Shown: positions 42,063-53,948 of the stretch, in pieces
How positions within the stretch are numbered: the stretch's first letter is position 1
Layout of the letters: each line of letters starts with the position of its first letter
Assembly (NCBI RefSeq): GCF_020520425.1
Contig: NC_079491.1
Coordinates: forward strand, 21,009,449 to 21,073,448
Reading direction: 5' to 3'
DNA length: 64,000 nt
Source: Spinacia oleracea
Lineage: Eukaryota; Streptophyta; Magnoliopsida; Caryophyllales; Amaranthaceae
The notes under the pieces: model-generated
The model's input: the letters and a program-made list of their open reading frames with translations, nothing else
What the model was told of the DNA's origin: nothing
The model's database searches: none
Program-made: the position numbers and the translations under genes

Positions 42063-42649
42063 TGATATGTGTGTTTTATATAGAGTTTTTACCCCGTCCC
42101 TTAGTACTTTTCTGCATCAAATGAACTCTTAGGAGCCTTTTTTAGTACTAATCTGTGTTATTGAGTGTGCCTTGAGTTTCATGATTACTTAGTAAGAAAT
42201 TGGTCTTTTTAGGCTCGTTTCATGGTAATATGGGCCACTACACGATCCCGATGAAGTTTGGGACGACTATCGTCGACTTTTGGGAGCCTTAGATGTTTAT
42301 GGTTGAGCCCCGGAAGTTAGACGCGGTGCTATGGGCGAAGAATGATGCTTTTAGACAATCACCCGTTGAAGGGTGGGTGAAAGGATACCAACCGGGCGAG
42401 CAAGAAGCTGATTAATTTATGCTTTCAACACGCGGCCGACCGGGCGCCCTTCGCCAGGTGACCACCGGGCAGACAACAATATTGAGGAGACCAAGTGTCT
42501 TTGCCCGCCCGACGGGCGAAAGTTGAAGAATTCAAAGGACGTCGCATTTAGCTCGGCGGGCAGACTTGCGCCCGACGGGCGGGTTTCGAGCTTCTCGCCC
42601 AGTGGGCGGATGTCTGCCCGACCGGGAGACGACAACCCCGGGCGCTTTT
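42063..42649 (+). repeat. Truncated Athila-related LTR fragment
   Basis: It begins TGATATGTGTGTTTTATAT and follows the Athila LTR through the GC-rich hairpin zone to GACGACAACCCCGGGCGC, the position of about 2218 in the 5' LTR, and then stops. It is clearly diverged from the LTRs at 1627 and 12476 and has several GCCCGACGGGC-type palindromes. The rest of the LTR and the internal region are absent. Confidence 0.8.
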
Positions 42650-42757
42650 TCAACAAAAAATAACAAACATTATAAAAAAGAACATAAAATTCCAGAGGAA
42701 AAAATAAACAATAAAACAATTATGAACAATTTTATAATAAATTTTAAAAAATAACGT

Positions 42758-42850
42758 GAAAGAACAAACAGTACAACAAGAAAGAACAACAGTACAACAA
42801 GAACGAACAAACAATACAAAAAGAAATAACAAACAATACATACGCTTGTA
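42758..42850 (+). repeat. Tandem repeat of GAACAAACAGTACAACAAGAA, about 21 bp, four copies
   Basis: Four degenerate units in an A-rich stretch after the LTR fragment. From 42851 to 43117 nothing further is recognised. Confidence 0.65.
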
Positions 42851-43117
42851 AAAACATAAAAGATCAATGAAGATTAACCAGATGATTATTATGAACAAAC
42901 AAATAAACAAGAAAGAACAAATAATTCAATAAAAAGGACAAACTATATAAAAAGGAGCGATTTCCTTCAATATTGCATAAGGATATACCAATATTATATT
43001 AATTCTCACACTTACTTACTAACCCCACCTACACCCCTATTCCCTACAAAAAATCATTTAAAAATTCACACCTCCACTCACCACTCTCCACCTCTTACCC
43101 ATTTCCCACTAACTATA

Positions 43118-43444
43118 CTCCCTCCGTCCCGGAATACTCGACCCGGTTTGACCGGCACAGAGTTTAAGGAACTTGAATTGACTTATTTAATTTAATAGGT
43201 AGTAGTTGATAGTGGGTATTATTTTAATGTAGTTAGTGAGAGATGGGTTAAGAGGTGGGGTTGGGGGAGAGTAGGGGTTGAATTTTTAATTACTTTTTGT
43301 ATGGAGTAGGGGGTAGGTGGGTTAATAGGGGTGGAGTGAGAAATAATATAATATTGTTAGAATATTTCCATTTTTAGAAACAGGTCAAGTATTAAGGGAC
43401 GACCCGATAAGGAAAACAGGTCAAGTATTCCGGGACGGAGGGAG
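43118..43444. mobile_element. Stowaway MITE
   Basis: It begins CTCCCTCCGTCCCGGAATAC and ends with its reverse complement GTATTCCGGGACGGAGGGAG, flanked by TA on both sides (43116-43117 and 43445-43446). Length 327 bp. Confidence 0.88.
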
Positions 43445-43446
43445 TA

Positions 43447-43556
43447 TTAAAAAAATACCTCACTATCAACTAACACCCATTAAATTAATAAGTCAATTTA
43501 AATGTCTTAAACTCCGTACCGGTCAAACCGGTGCGAGTATTAAGAGACGGAGGGAG
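43447..43556. mobile_element. Inverted half of a related Stowaway MITE
   Basis: The reverse complement of this stretch resembles the first 110 bp of the MITE at 43118, ending GAGACGGAGGGAG before TA. It lies about 190 bp upstream of the NOP10 start codon. Confidence 0.7.
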
Positions 43557-43746
43557 TACTTTTTAAGTTAATTCCCACCTTACCGTCCACGTAAGCAAGG
43601 GAGAAAGAGAAGTAATTTCTTCAAAATCTCAGTTTTTTTTTCTTTTTCAAAAACCTAAATTTCTGCTTCTTTCTTTTCGCTTCTAAAATTCTAATTCTTG
43701 AAGGGTTTTTAATTTTGTTTGAATAGGTATAAAAGAGAGATCGAAA

Positions 43747-44931
43747 ATGTATCTGCAATTTTACATCAACGATAATGGCGACAAAGTCTATACTACCAAG
43801 GTTCTTCCCCCTTCTTTTTGCTCTTTATTTTTTTGTTTTCGTTTATTCTGTTAAATTTGCATATAACATGGGTATTTCATGTTAAATTAATTTGGGGTTT
43901 TTTGTTGAAGATTTAATATGGGTATTTGATGATATTTTTTGGTGAGCTCGTTTTTATGAGGAATTTCATGAAAAGTGAAATATTGAAGCAGGAGTACCCT
44001 TTCCTGATTTTAGTTTCGGTCGATTAATTTTGATGATATTGCTAATATTAAAAAACATTAGGGTTCTGAATTTGAAGTATTGATATAATTTCATGTATTA
44101 CTGCAGAAGGAATCACCTGTTGGTAAGGCCACAGAATCAGCTCATCCAGGTAAAATTGCAGCTAATTTAAACATATTGCTTGTTTTAGTACTTGAACAAT
44201 GTTTTAGATGTGTGTTAGTAACCCTCAAAAGGTTTTATGAATGAACAAAAACGGAACTTGATTGGATTTTGTTGATGATGAAATATGTGATGACATTATG
44301 TTGAGTTGATGATGCTTCTTTTGATTGTTACGCTCGAACTGATCAAAGGTCAAGGTTTGATAAAATTGTTATGTTTTTCAAGGGTGGTTGATTGCTGTCA
44401 TGGTGTTCCAATTGGTAAAACCGTTTCGCTTGATGTTGTTTCAGTAGTTGGCTCACTGGTTGTTTCAATAGGTCTATGTTTACAAACTTTTAGGAAAGAC
44501 GATCTAGCGGTTAGACCACTTTTATGCATGCACTTTAACTAATTAGTTAATCGCTGAAACCAATTAGTTAAGTTTGAAATTCAATTAGTTAAGCAACGAA
44601 ACCAGTTAGTTATGCAACCGAACCTATTAGTTAAGCACTGAACCAATTAGTTAAACAATGAAATTGATTAGTTAAGCAATGTGATCAATCATAATTGAAG
44701 AAACTAGCTTATACTTGAACCAACCATCTACTTATGATTGACATTTCTAGGTTTTGGTTGCTTACTTATAAGCTGCACGGCTGCACCTATGTTGCATCCC
44801 CTGACTATATTGTGTTGTGTATTGACTATGCAGCTCGCTTTTCTCCTGATGACAAATTCTCAAGGCAGAGAGTTCTGTTAAAGAAGCGCTTTGGATTGTT
44901 GCCCACCCAACAAACACCTCAGAAGTACTGA
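43747..44931 (+). CDS. NOP10: NOP10, H/ACA ribonucleoprotein subunit 3
   Basis: Three exons, 43747-43800, 44107-44149 and 44834-44931, encode 64 residues, the normal length. All introns have GT-AG ends. Recognisable segments are [18 protein letters not shown] (exon 1), [13 protein letters not shown] (exon 2) and [20 protein letters not shown] (exon 3). NOP10 is a core protein of H/ACA small nucleolar RNPs, binds the dyskerin/CBF5 enzyme and is needed for pseudouridylation of rRNA in the nucleolus. The gene is too fragmented by introns to appear as one frame. It converges with PEAMT downstream. Confidence 0.95.
44538..44700 (+). repeat. Degenerate tandem repeat in NOP10 intron 2
   Basis: About seven copies of a 20-25 bp unit like AACCAATTAGTTAAGCAATG. 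It makes up much of the 684-bp second intron. Confidence 0.75.
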
Positions 44932-45179
44932 TATTGGATGATCACATAACCTTCTGGTGCTTGGGGATGTGTTGAATCTGTTTCATATGTTTCGGTATTA
45001 TGTTATGAAATTGCCTCATATGTTTCGTTGATCTCATATGAAATTGCCTCATATGTTATGAAAGAGTGCAGACTAGATTTTGTGATGTACACATTTTAAG
45101 GTTGTAACTTTAAGAATGAGTTTTGTCATTAAATGTCAACGTCTAGTTATTCTGTCTCAAAAGGTCTTGCGCGCACAAG
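44932..45179 (+). other. NOP10 3' flank
   Basis: Noncoding, presumably including the 3' untranslated region. It has repeated short CTCATATG or CATATGTT motifs between about 44986 and 45060. Confidence 0.4.
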
Positions 45180-45464
45180 GCGTACAATAAATTTATTGTA
45201 CACCAAGATAAATTTTATGCAATTTTTGGTAATTTAACCTACTTTTTTGTAACTTTTATATTATAAAAACAAAAGGTTGATAGATAAACATTTTAAAGGA
45301 TAAAATGATAATTTATACATTATTAGTGATTTTGAAAAAATAATTTTTATTTAAATGAAAATTTTTATCACTAAAAAATATATAACTTTTACATATATAA
45401 ATATAACTTTAAAACATTTTGAGTTAACTTTTACTCCGGTGTACAATATTTATTGTACATCACT
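45180..45464. mobile_element. AT-rich MITE-like element with palindromic ends
   Basis: The left end GTACAATAAATTTATTGTACACC and the right end GGTGTACAATATTTATTGTACA are inverted copies, each itself a near-palindrome. The centre is AT-rich and noncoding. A target duplication is not clear. Positions 45465-46132 hold the 3' flank of PEAMT, in which I see nothing else. Confidence 0.55.
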
Positions 45465-46132
45465 TTTAAATAAGAATTTGTGATTTCGTCTTTTCTTTCT
45501 CCCTTGCTCTGCTTGGTAGCCGTGTGAGGAGAGGTTTGTGTTGAAGGCCATATTTCTAAAATACCAATTATTTGATTTTTTTTTTTATTAGTAGTTAATT
45601 GAAGATATTGTAAGCCAAAATGGAAGTTAAATCGATGCAACAGAAGAAAACGTAGGAAGTATCCTTTTAACAACTAAGTGCAGTACATACTAATACAAAA
45701 TCCATATTTCCCTACACACTTGTGAATAAGTGTGTTGCAAGTTCCACTTTCAACAAACTAATACACATTACTAACAAAGAGTTTCGACTTCAATCCACCA
45801 TATAAAGAAGTAAAAGCGGTGATATTATGATGGTAAGATTGAGTGAACTTGGAACGGAAAATGTACAAAACACATAACTTAACCACTAGATCTCTATATA
45901 GAGAGTGGGTTCTGCCGTTTTGATGATTTCGTCTGCAACTCCATGAGTTCCCTTCAGTTTCTTATGCGAACTTCACTGCTTGTGCTAATTCAGAAGTGAC
46001 TATAAGAAATCATCTTTCAGTTTGCAACTCACAGCTTATTGGTAGATTTTGCATATACAGTCCATGAACTGAAAATACATTGATAAACTAATACTAGAAA
46101 AAGGCACCGTGCTGCTTTCACCAGCTCATTCT

Positions 46133-49100
46133 TCACATTTTCTTGGCAATGAACAAACCCCATTGTTGCTCACCCTCTGTAGTCCTCACCAACTTGGCCT
46201 TCCAACCATCAACTATGTCGTTATAATCCTCCTGGAAATCATTGCACCAATTACAAGTTAATTTTTACCATCAACTTTAAAGAATCGATTTCAAGATCCT
46301 TCAAAAATTAGAGAGGGAAGATATAGGAAGCAGCGGGAACTGGGAAGTGCACAACATACAAACCTCAGAGAAATCATCAATGAAGTCATCCTTCTCCTGT
46401 TCAAGAGCATCTAGTTCCTTCTGCAGAACTTGAATGAACTGAAAGCAAACATCAAAACAAAAGGTTCAGTTTTCATTTTTCCACACTTACATCATAAAGG
46501 TATGAAGAAATAATAAGTACTACGCAAGACCTGGTCAGTCCTATTCTCAGCAATAACCTCAACGAATCCAGCATCTTTAAGCATCTGATAAAATTAACAG
46601 CAGCCAAATGATTGTAATTTGTTAATACCAAGAAGTTGTAAATATTTAAACACTTTAAAAGATTAGTAAACTCAATCAGCTTGCCTTGCCATATGCCTTC
46701 ACATCGTGGAGATCATATCCCCTCTGCCTGATGTATGCAGCAAATTCAGCTGAAGGTGTACCAGCACTCTTACAGTAGTCACTAATAAGAACTTTGCCTC
46801 CAGGTTTCAACCATTTGTGGAAGGATCTAAATAAAGCAGGTTTGTCCTGAAATATGACAAAAAAGGTTCAAGAATTAATTTTCTCCCTTCCATTTACTTT
46901 TCTGTAAGTCATTCTCAGTTGTGATGCAGATTACTCGAGTATGAAGTCAGTAATGTTCAACATGGACAGCTAGGATTTGTTTATTTTCGCCATTTATGTT
47001 TAAGTCTTAACTAAGTCTTGGGACATCATAGTAAGGGTTAGAACAGCCAGAATAATAAAATTGGAGTATGCTCTAAACAGTTCACATCATATACTCAAAA
47101 CATTTAAATCTCAAATAAGTAATTCACCAAGCTAAGCAGCAATTGTCATCTCAAATATAAGCTGGAGGGTGATATCACAGACAGCATGTTACCTGAATAT
47201 GCAGAATGGTATCACGGCTGTAGATGACATCAAAAGAGTTTTCAGGGTAATCTTTCTTGGTGCAATCTGCCACCTCAAACTCAACAGCACATTTGAGGCC
47301 AATTGAGCGCTCAAGGGCAAAAGAAATCATATTAATGGAGAGATCAATTCCAACAACCTCAACATCATAGTTCTCTGCCATGTAAAAATCACCTCCACCT
47401 ATGCCACAACCCACATCTAGGACCTTCTGGCCAGGCTTCAAGTCAAGCTTTGATACAAACTCCTTGGTTGTTTCTGCTCAGAATCAAATATTTTAGCATC
47501 AAAGCAAGAGAGTCACAAGGCATGGGACAAAATTTAGAAGTTTCAGATCTCAAACCCACCCTTCCCTCCCAAAGAAGACGGGGGGAGGGGAAAATGTTTC
47601 AGAAAGCACACAACAATGTCTTAGTTAGCATTGATAATGCTTCATGGCAAGGATCAAAGTCTCATATGGAACAAAATGATATTATATGTTCTCTCAGATT
47701 CCATCACTTCTGTTAATTAGACCAAACCAAAAACAAAAAGTTGATTTTTGAGAAGCCCACTCCCAAAATCAGTTGTTGATGAAAGAGCATCCATGAACGA
47801 ACATATGTTTCTTCCTTTCTGCTGTAGTTTGTATTCCATGTTTTTTCAATTTTTAATATAAGAAATAATAATCTCTTTATTCAAACTCAGCTATTGATAT
47901 TGTCTTCTGCTTAGGATAGGAATCAAGGTGGTTAACCTTTGTTAGATGATCCTCATGCTATTTTCTATGAAATTAATTAAACAATTAATACGCCTAGCCC
48001 CTAAAATTCTGTAGTACTGATTGCAGAATAATATTAAAATGCTAAGGTGCTAAGGAAACCAAACCTACCGAGTCCTCCGGTACTAACATAACCAGGACCA
48101 AATACACGCTCATAACGCAGTATGCTGTTAAACTTGTATTGACTAGAATCCAAGAATCGCTGGAACCCCTTGTCATCCTCTGAATCAACTTTCTGCCATA
48201 ACCAGCTTATCTGCAACCAGTAACGTATTTGTCAGGAAATTTGGTTAACTAGTTGTTTATCCATTCTAAATATAAAGAAAATGGCACAGAGATATCCAGT
48301 ACCTGGTTCTGATTCTTCTTGCTTTTGACATAAGCTCCAATACATTTGCAGCCAATTAGGGAGAGCTCATAGGAGTTCCCAGAATCATCTTGCATATGGC
48401 ATTCTTTGAAGATCTGTATCAAAGAAAGATTTTAGAATGTGAATAAAGTGAGATTTGAGGTATAATTTAAAGTGCTAGGAGCAATCATGATACAAAGTAC
48501 ACAGAAAGTATCAATAAGGCATGAGCCAAATTACATTGTTGATTTTGGGATTCGTATAATTTTACAAAACACTGCCTTAAGTTCCTATGTATTCAGAAGT
48601 TATCAATGAGGCATGTCCCCCTTCGGAATCAGTTCTAATTTTTCAGTTACGTATTACTTTATATCACCTATCAACCACTTATTGAAGAAACCTGTGTTAG
48701 GCCACTTTAAAGTGATGGTCTAATCAAAATAGACTCTTTGGTGTTGTAATGACAAGGTTATTCAGGCAAGAGGCACTTTAAAGTGATCTTAAAGTAGATG
48801 CATATAAACCTTCTATATTTGGTTATCAACTTATCAAAGCATAATTAATGTGGAGTAGATGAAACAATCACCAGTGACCAATCTACATGATTACAGACAA
48901 TCTGGTTAGTTCTGAACAAATATGGCATTTGTTTAGTGATCAGCGGTAATAATACTAAAAATGTTCAGGTTCTGCATTAAAAGAAAATACAGCCAGAATT
49001 ATTTAATCAACTATTTAAGAAAAAACGGACAAAACAGAGAAAGTGAAGAAGCATAAAATCAAAACCTTGGTGTAGAACCTAGGTTCACGGTAGTGGGTTG

Positions 49101-52100
49101 GATTGCTTTTGCGCTTGTGATCTCCTGATTGATGAAAACAAGATTCTCTGAAGAAAATGTATCCTCCTGGCTTCAACCATTTCAACATCCTTTCAACCAG
49201 ACGCTCAACCTACACAATAACAGGAAAAAAGAATATAAAGCAGAGAAATTAATATAGATGTTCTTGTAATAGGGAGATTTCCAGGGAAATTTTATTAGAT
49301 TTGACCACAAATAGCAGAAATTTCATTATACCTCTTCATCAGAAAGATACATGAGTAGCCAATTGGAGAATATGATATCCACGGAATTTGGTGAAATGTT
49401 GAGACTTGGAGATGTCACATCAGCACACATAAACTTCACATTTTTGTAATGCCCATTTATGCTTTCATTCTGCAATCAACAAGGGCACTTGAAGAGTTAG
49501 AATAAGCGACATGAGCACATTGCAGAAGAATAGCAATTTTTTCGTACAACTTCAGATAGAGTATACAAAGTAGAGAGAATCAAGAGACAGCATTTTCACA
49601 TCACCTTCTTTATAACACTCTCAATGAAATCCAGAGCGATGACCTGGCTAGCTTTCTCGGCCAATTCACCAGTAAAACGACCAATACCAGCACCGAGTTC
49701 TAAGACAGACTTTCCTTCATAAGGTGGAAGCATGGAAAGTACCTATACCCATAGAAAAATGTGTTAAAAGGTCTCATACATTGTGTTGATAAGCATTTGC
49801 ATCTACTGGTCACACACATACACTACGGCCTGCCCTTCATTAACTTGTTCTATTCTATAGAGTACAAATACAAGCACGTACAGATTACTTATAAATCATG
49901 ACAACGCAAGGTCGCTTGAATCATGTAAGATCACTTCAATTAGCATACTCAAAGCACTCTTAAAACTCCAAAAAGGATAAATTTGATCTGGTAATCTGGC
50001 AAGTGGTCAAAGCTTCAATTATATCATAGGTATAAAGCTACAATCTACTCTAATAAAATTCTTGGGTTGATGTTTAAGTATTACTCTGAAGTCTGAAGAG
50101 TCTGATCTGAATCTTTTGTTTGAGTTTATTATTTTAACTTTTACATTTCAAATCATGAATAAGAGAATGAAGACGATGAACTACTAATTTAACTCTAGGT
50201 TTAATGCCAAATATTAGACAGTTCAGATTGATACCAAACCAACTTTTGTTGTCTTTATCCACACACTTAGTAAACAAACAACCAAGTGGTTATTTAGCTA
50301 ATTCGCAACAATACTTTAACAATACCAAATTACCAACAAACAAAAGATAATCAAGTACGGAGTACTTTCTTTTTAAAAATAATTAACACAAATACGATTA
50401 TTTATTGGAAATTATATCCCAATCGTTGAGACTTAAATAAAGGTGTTGTTCTCTTCGCTTGAGTTTTACAAACTAAAATACTACGTTCCTTAACTATTGC
50501 ACCATCATTGACTTTACATTTTCCAATAGATGATTTTGACTCTCAATATCTCGAATTATGTATAAGTAAAAATTATATAAAGTTGATATGTAGAAAATAT
50601 ATATCGATATGAATCTAACTAGATCTCACATGACTATAATTTTTCTTACATATGAATCACGAAAGAATGTCAAGGTTTAGTGTGAATAGAATAAAAAACA
50701 AGATGATGCGATATTTTTGGAAGCTCTGTTTTTGGAAAATGTTAATTCAATATTTTTTTACTGATTTCCTAATGTTTACTTTCACAGGTAGCTGTTGATT
50801 TTTATTAGTTGACATTTATTTTTACTGACATGTTGACATAAAAGTATAAAACTCTTTTCCTTAAATGCTTCCTACTCAATTATTGCAAATTATAATATTT
50901 CCTAATCAACTATATTACCCTTTAAAAAGCACATCCTTTATGGTGAAATCGTTTTTAGAAAGTCATTGAAGAAGCTCGTTACTCTTGTTAAAGAAAACAT
51001 GAAAGATACAGGTTTTATTTAAAAAAATGAGAAATTAGTTTAATTTTATCACCATTACTTGAAATAATTTATTGTGTCATTAACAAGTTGATATGCAATT
51101 ACTACAATAAAGTTGTCAATTTTAATTTCTTCTGAAGTTATCATCAACCCATTCACGCCAAAATCAAATCGTAAACCCAGCAACTTGGTAAGTGTCAGTC
51201 CATGTGGAGCAATCAGTTTATGCAACAACTTGGTCCACAAGTATATACTATTGTCAGCAAGGGGATGTGTTCCATCATTGGTATGCGCAAAATATTCAGA
51301 TCACATCAATACAATAATAACCTTACCTACCAAAAACAATTTAAAATTTGTTCCGGATCTTGATAATATTTATACTAATATTTTATACTACCCATATAGG
51401 ATTTTAGTTATAGTTGTATTTTTCTTAGGGATGTTAGTGGGGCGGGTTTCGCGGGAGACCCGACCCGCATCCGCCCCAAGTAGGCGGGGATGGAAGTAGG
51501 TTTGGCGGGTGATGGGGCGGTGATGGGTATAAAAATCGTACCCGCCATGGGTGATGGGGCGGGTGTGGATTTTATGTTGAACCCGCCCCATTCCCGCCCG
51601 CTCCGCCCCATCCCCGCCCGCCCCGCCCCATCCCCACTCGCCCCGCTTCATACTTGCCATGGGTGATGGGGTGAGTTTGGATTTATTTGCATATTTAGGT
51701 GATAATATAAATTTAGGTGAGATTTTTATGTTTTTTGTTTGGATTTTTTTGTTATGACGAGTATTTTTTTCGATTATATAGGTTACTTTAGTCATAAGGT
51801 ATTTTTTTTTCTATAGTTAACTTTGATTACTCCGTATATATGGCAAATGTTTGCTAAATAAGAAAAATTAAGCGGGTATTAGCGCGGGTATGAAGCGGGG
51901 ATAAGATAGGGATGGATACCCAGTTGGGTGGCGGGGCGGGGATAGATTTTAGCTTACAACCGTTGGGGCGGAGATGGGGATGAATTTTGTACCCGCCATG
52001 GGTGATGGGGCGGGGATGGGGATGAAATTTTTTGGTGGGGATGGGGATGGAGGGACCTACATCCGCATCCGCCCCGCCCCATTGACATCCCTAATTTTTC

Positions 52101-53062
52101 TACTAGGCCAAAATGGTACACGGGTCTAAGTGCCCCTGAGTTTGATCCCGGCCTTAAGGTTGTGTGATATTATAGACAATTATTTACTTGTAAGTTGTAA
52201 CACTAACGCAAGTAGTAGTGTATACTCGCTTACAAAAAAACAAAGCTAGTATACACAACTTGAGTTAGCGTTATAAGTGAATAATTGTGTACATGATAAT
52301 ATTAATTAAATTTAACAACATTGGATGTCTATCAGCATTGGGGTAGATGAGAATTGACACTCAATTTTCGAGGTCAATCACACAACTTTTTGTTTTAGTG
52401 CAAGGATTCATGGTATAATAGTATATGTGATTATGTGTTACACCGGAGGTCCGGAGGTCAATATAAGTCCAATTCACACTAGTAGTATATTATACCATCA
52501 AATATATATGGTTGATAAACATTTTACTTGTATTAATTTTTCTCCGTATATGACTTCACGATTCTTCCCAATATTGCAACTGAAAGAGAATTCTGACGTG
52601 ACAAATGTACTTATTTGAATCCAGGTCTATTTCAACATTTAAAAAAAAAAAATTTTACCAATATCAACTGTCTTTTCTGATTGGTGCGGCCTTTTCAAGG
52701 TAAGAGGAAGTCAGTCCGATTGAGCATAATTTTTCGCCATCGATCATAATATCAACGTCCAATTCCCAAAATGAAAATGAAACCAGAAAAAGAATGAAAA
52801 GGAAGATACCTCAGGTCGCTCCACTTTGTCAAGATCTGAAGCTTGTGAATCAAGCATCATAGCCTCAACAGTCAAATCAACAGAGTGTTCAATCCAGTAT
52901 TTCTTGAACACCTCTCTCTCTTGCAACACTCCCATAGCTAAAGATCAAAACCAAATCAATCCACAAAATTAATTAATTAATTATTTATTTATTTTCTCGG
53001 AATTAAAAATGAATCGAACAATAAATTAATTAATCTGATCAAAACGAACCTGAAGCGGCCAT
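46133..53062 (-). CDS. PEAMT: Phosphoethanolamine N-methyltransferase
   Basis: Twelve exons: 53062-53050, 52937-52810, 49742-49605, 49469-49332, 49209-49066, 48413-48303, 48210-48069, 47473-47193, 46846-46685, 46584-46531, 46438-46364 and 46231-46133, for exactly 494 residues. The enzyme uses S-adenosylmethionine to methylate phosphoethanolamine three times to phosphocholine, in the cytosol, feeding phosphatidylcholine and, in spinach and relatives, glycine betaine. Two methyltransferase domains are visible, with motif [16 protein letters not shown] (exon 3) and [13 protein letters not shown] (exon 8). All introns are GT-AG except intron 9, whose donor is AAG|GCAAGC (GC-AG). Intron 2 is 3067 bp and carries a hAT MITE. 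The leader has a conserved-type upstream ORF. Confidence 0.96.
51426..52093. mobile_element. hAT MITE in PEAMT intron 2
   Basis: It begins TAGGGATGTTAGTGGGGCGG and ends with CGCCCCATTGACATCCCTA, inverted copies of each other. A perfect 8-bp duplication ATTTTTCT flanks it (51418-51425 and 52094-52101), which is the hAT signature. Inside are many GGGGCGGG and CCCGCCCC motifs around an AT-rich centre. Length 668 bp; no transposase. Confidence 0.9.
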
Positions 53063-53174
53063 AATAACACGAGAGATTGATTGAGAAAATGAAGAAGCTA
53101 GAAAATAGGTGAGATTAATGTGCGTGAAAACGCAGAAATTGTGGGAAAGAAAAAGAAGGAGATAGTTAAAAGTA

Positions 53175-53252
53175 TTAGTGACCCTCAATGGCAATGCGAG
53201 AACGAGAAAAAGTCCTGGATCTACGGTTCGAAGCCCTGCCTCTCTGCCGCAT
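53175..53252 (-). CDS. Upstream ORF in the PEAMT leader, 25 codons
   Basis: The ATG at 53252 opens a 25-codon frame ending in TAA at 53177-53175, 112 bases before the main ATG. The peptide is rich in Arg and Ser, with RRSRTFSRSRIAIEG near its end. Plant PEAMT genes (XIPOTL1 in Arabidopsis) are known to carry a conserved peptide uORF of this size that reduces translation when phosphocholine is high. Identification of this uORF as the same one rests on position, length and composition. Confidence 0.82.
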   Translation of the reverse strand: MRQRGRASNRRSRTFSRSRIAIEGH

Positions 53253-53366
53253 GAGCAGTAGGAGTATCAAATTCACTCTACCACAAAACTACTACTTCCA
53301 CGCTTCAAATGAATGATGATGGATAATAGTCGTTTGGTGTGAGATTAAATGGGGGTTTAGGGTCTG

Positions 53367-53374
53367 TTTATATA
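53367..53374 (-). promoter_or_regulatory. TATA box of PEAMT
   Basis: TATATAAA on the minus strand in GTCTATATAAACAG, about 120 bases upstream of the uORF. This gives a leader of about 280 bases. Confidence 0.6.
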
Positions 53375-53742
53375 GACTCATTTACATGATAAGAGAGAGA
53401 AAGTGGGAGGTGGTACCCTCACTACATTTACCATTTTTTTAATGTTCTTTAATACTTCATCCGTTCCTTTTCTATTATTGGGTGTCTCCCTTTGAGATTA
53501 TTACATACCTAAAATGATATAATGATACAGTAATTTCTTCTGTATTTTTTTGTAGGCATTTTTTTTTTAATTTCCTTACCTTCTATAAAATGTAATTTAC
53601 TTTATTAAAATTCGGGGTACATTATGAATATAGGTCGGTAATGTAGATTCATCAAGAGATAAAAACAAGTGAAAATTTTATCATTTGCATAGTCGCATCA
53701 TTTGACTTTCATATTTGCCAATACTTAACTTTGATCATCGAC
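53375..53742. other. PEAMT upstream region
   Basis: AT-rich, no gene. A fragment of a Stowaway-like end may be present near 53455 (CTTCATCCGTTCC). Confidence 0.3.
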
Positions 53743-53758
53743 AATTATAAGTATATAT

Positions 53759-53948
53759 ATATATTTTTTTTTTATAGGTAAGAAGAAGAGACCCTAACTG
53801 AACCAGCACCTAGCACAGGTTAACCAGCCCAGCTCCGCAGGTCATCGCTTGAGCCACTCTCAAGCATTTCGCAGTTGATGGGGCTCGAACTTGTGACCTC
53901 CAAGTTACAAGGTGAGTTCCCCACCAACTCCACCAACTTATGTTGGTT
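53759..53948 (-). mobile_element. tRNA-derived SINE
   Basis: On the minus strand it starts AACCAACATAAGTTGGTGG, contains a B-box-like GTTCGAGCCCC after CCTTGTAACTTGGAGGTCAC, and ends in a T-free A-rich tail (the T run at 53764-53773). A perfect 16-bp target duplication AATTATAAGTATATAT flanks it (53743-53758 and 53949-53964), the hallmark of LINE-mediated insertion. Length about 190 bp. Confidence 0.85.

Noticed and set aside
51388-51795. Minus-strand ORF of 135 codons
   Set aside because: It lies within the GGGGCGGG repeats of the hAT MITE and spans its boundary.
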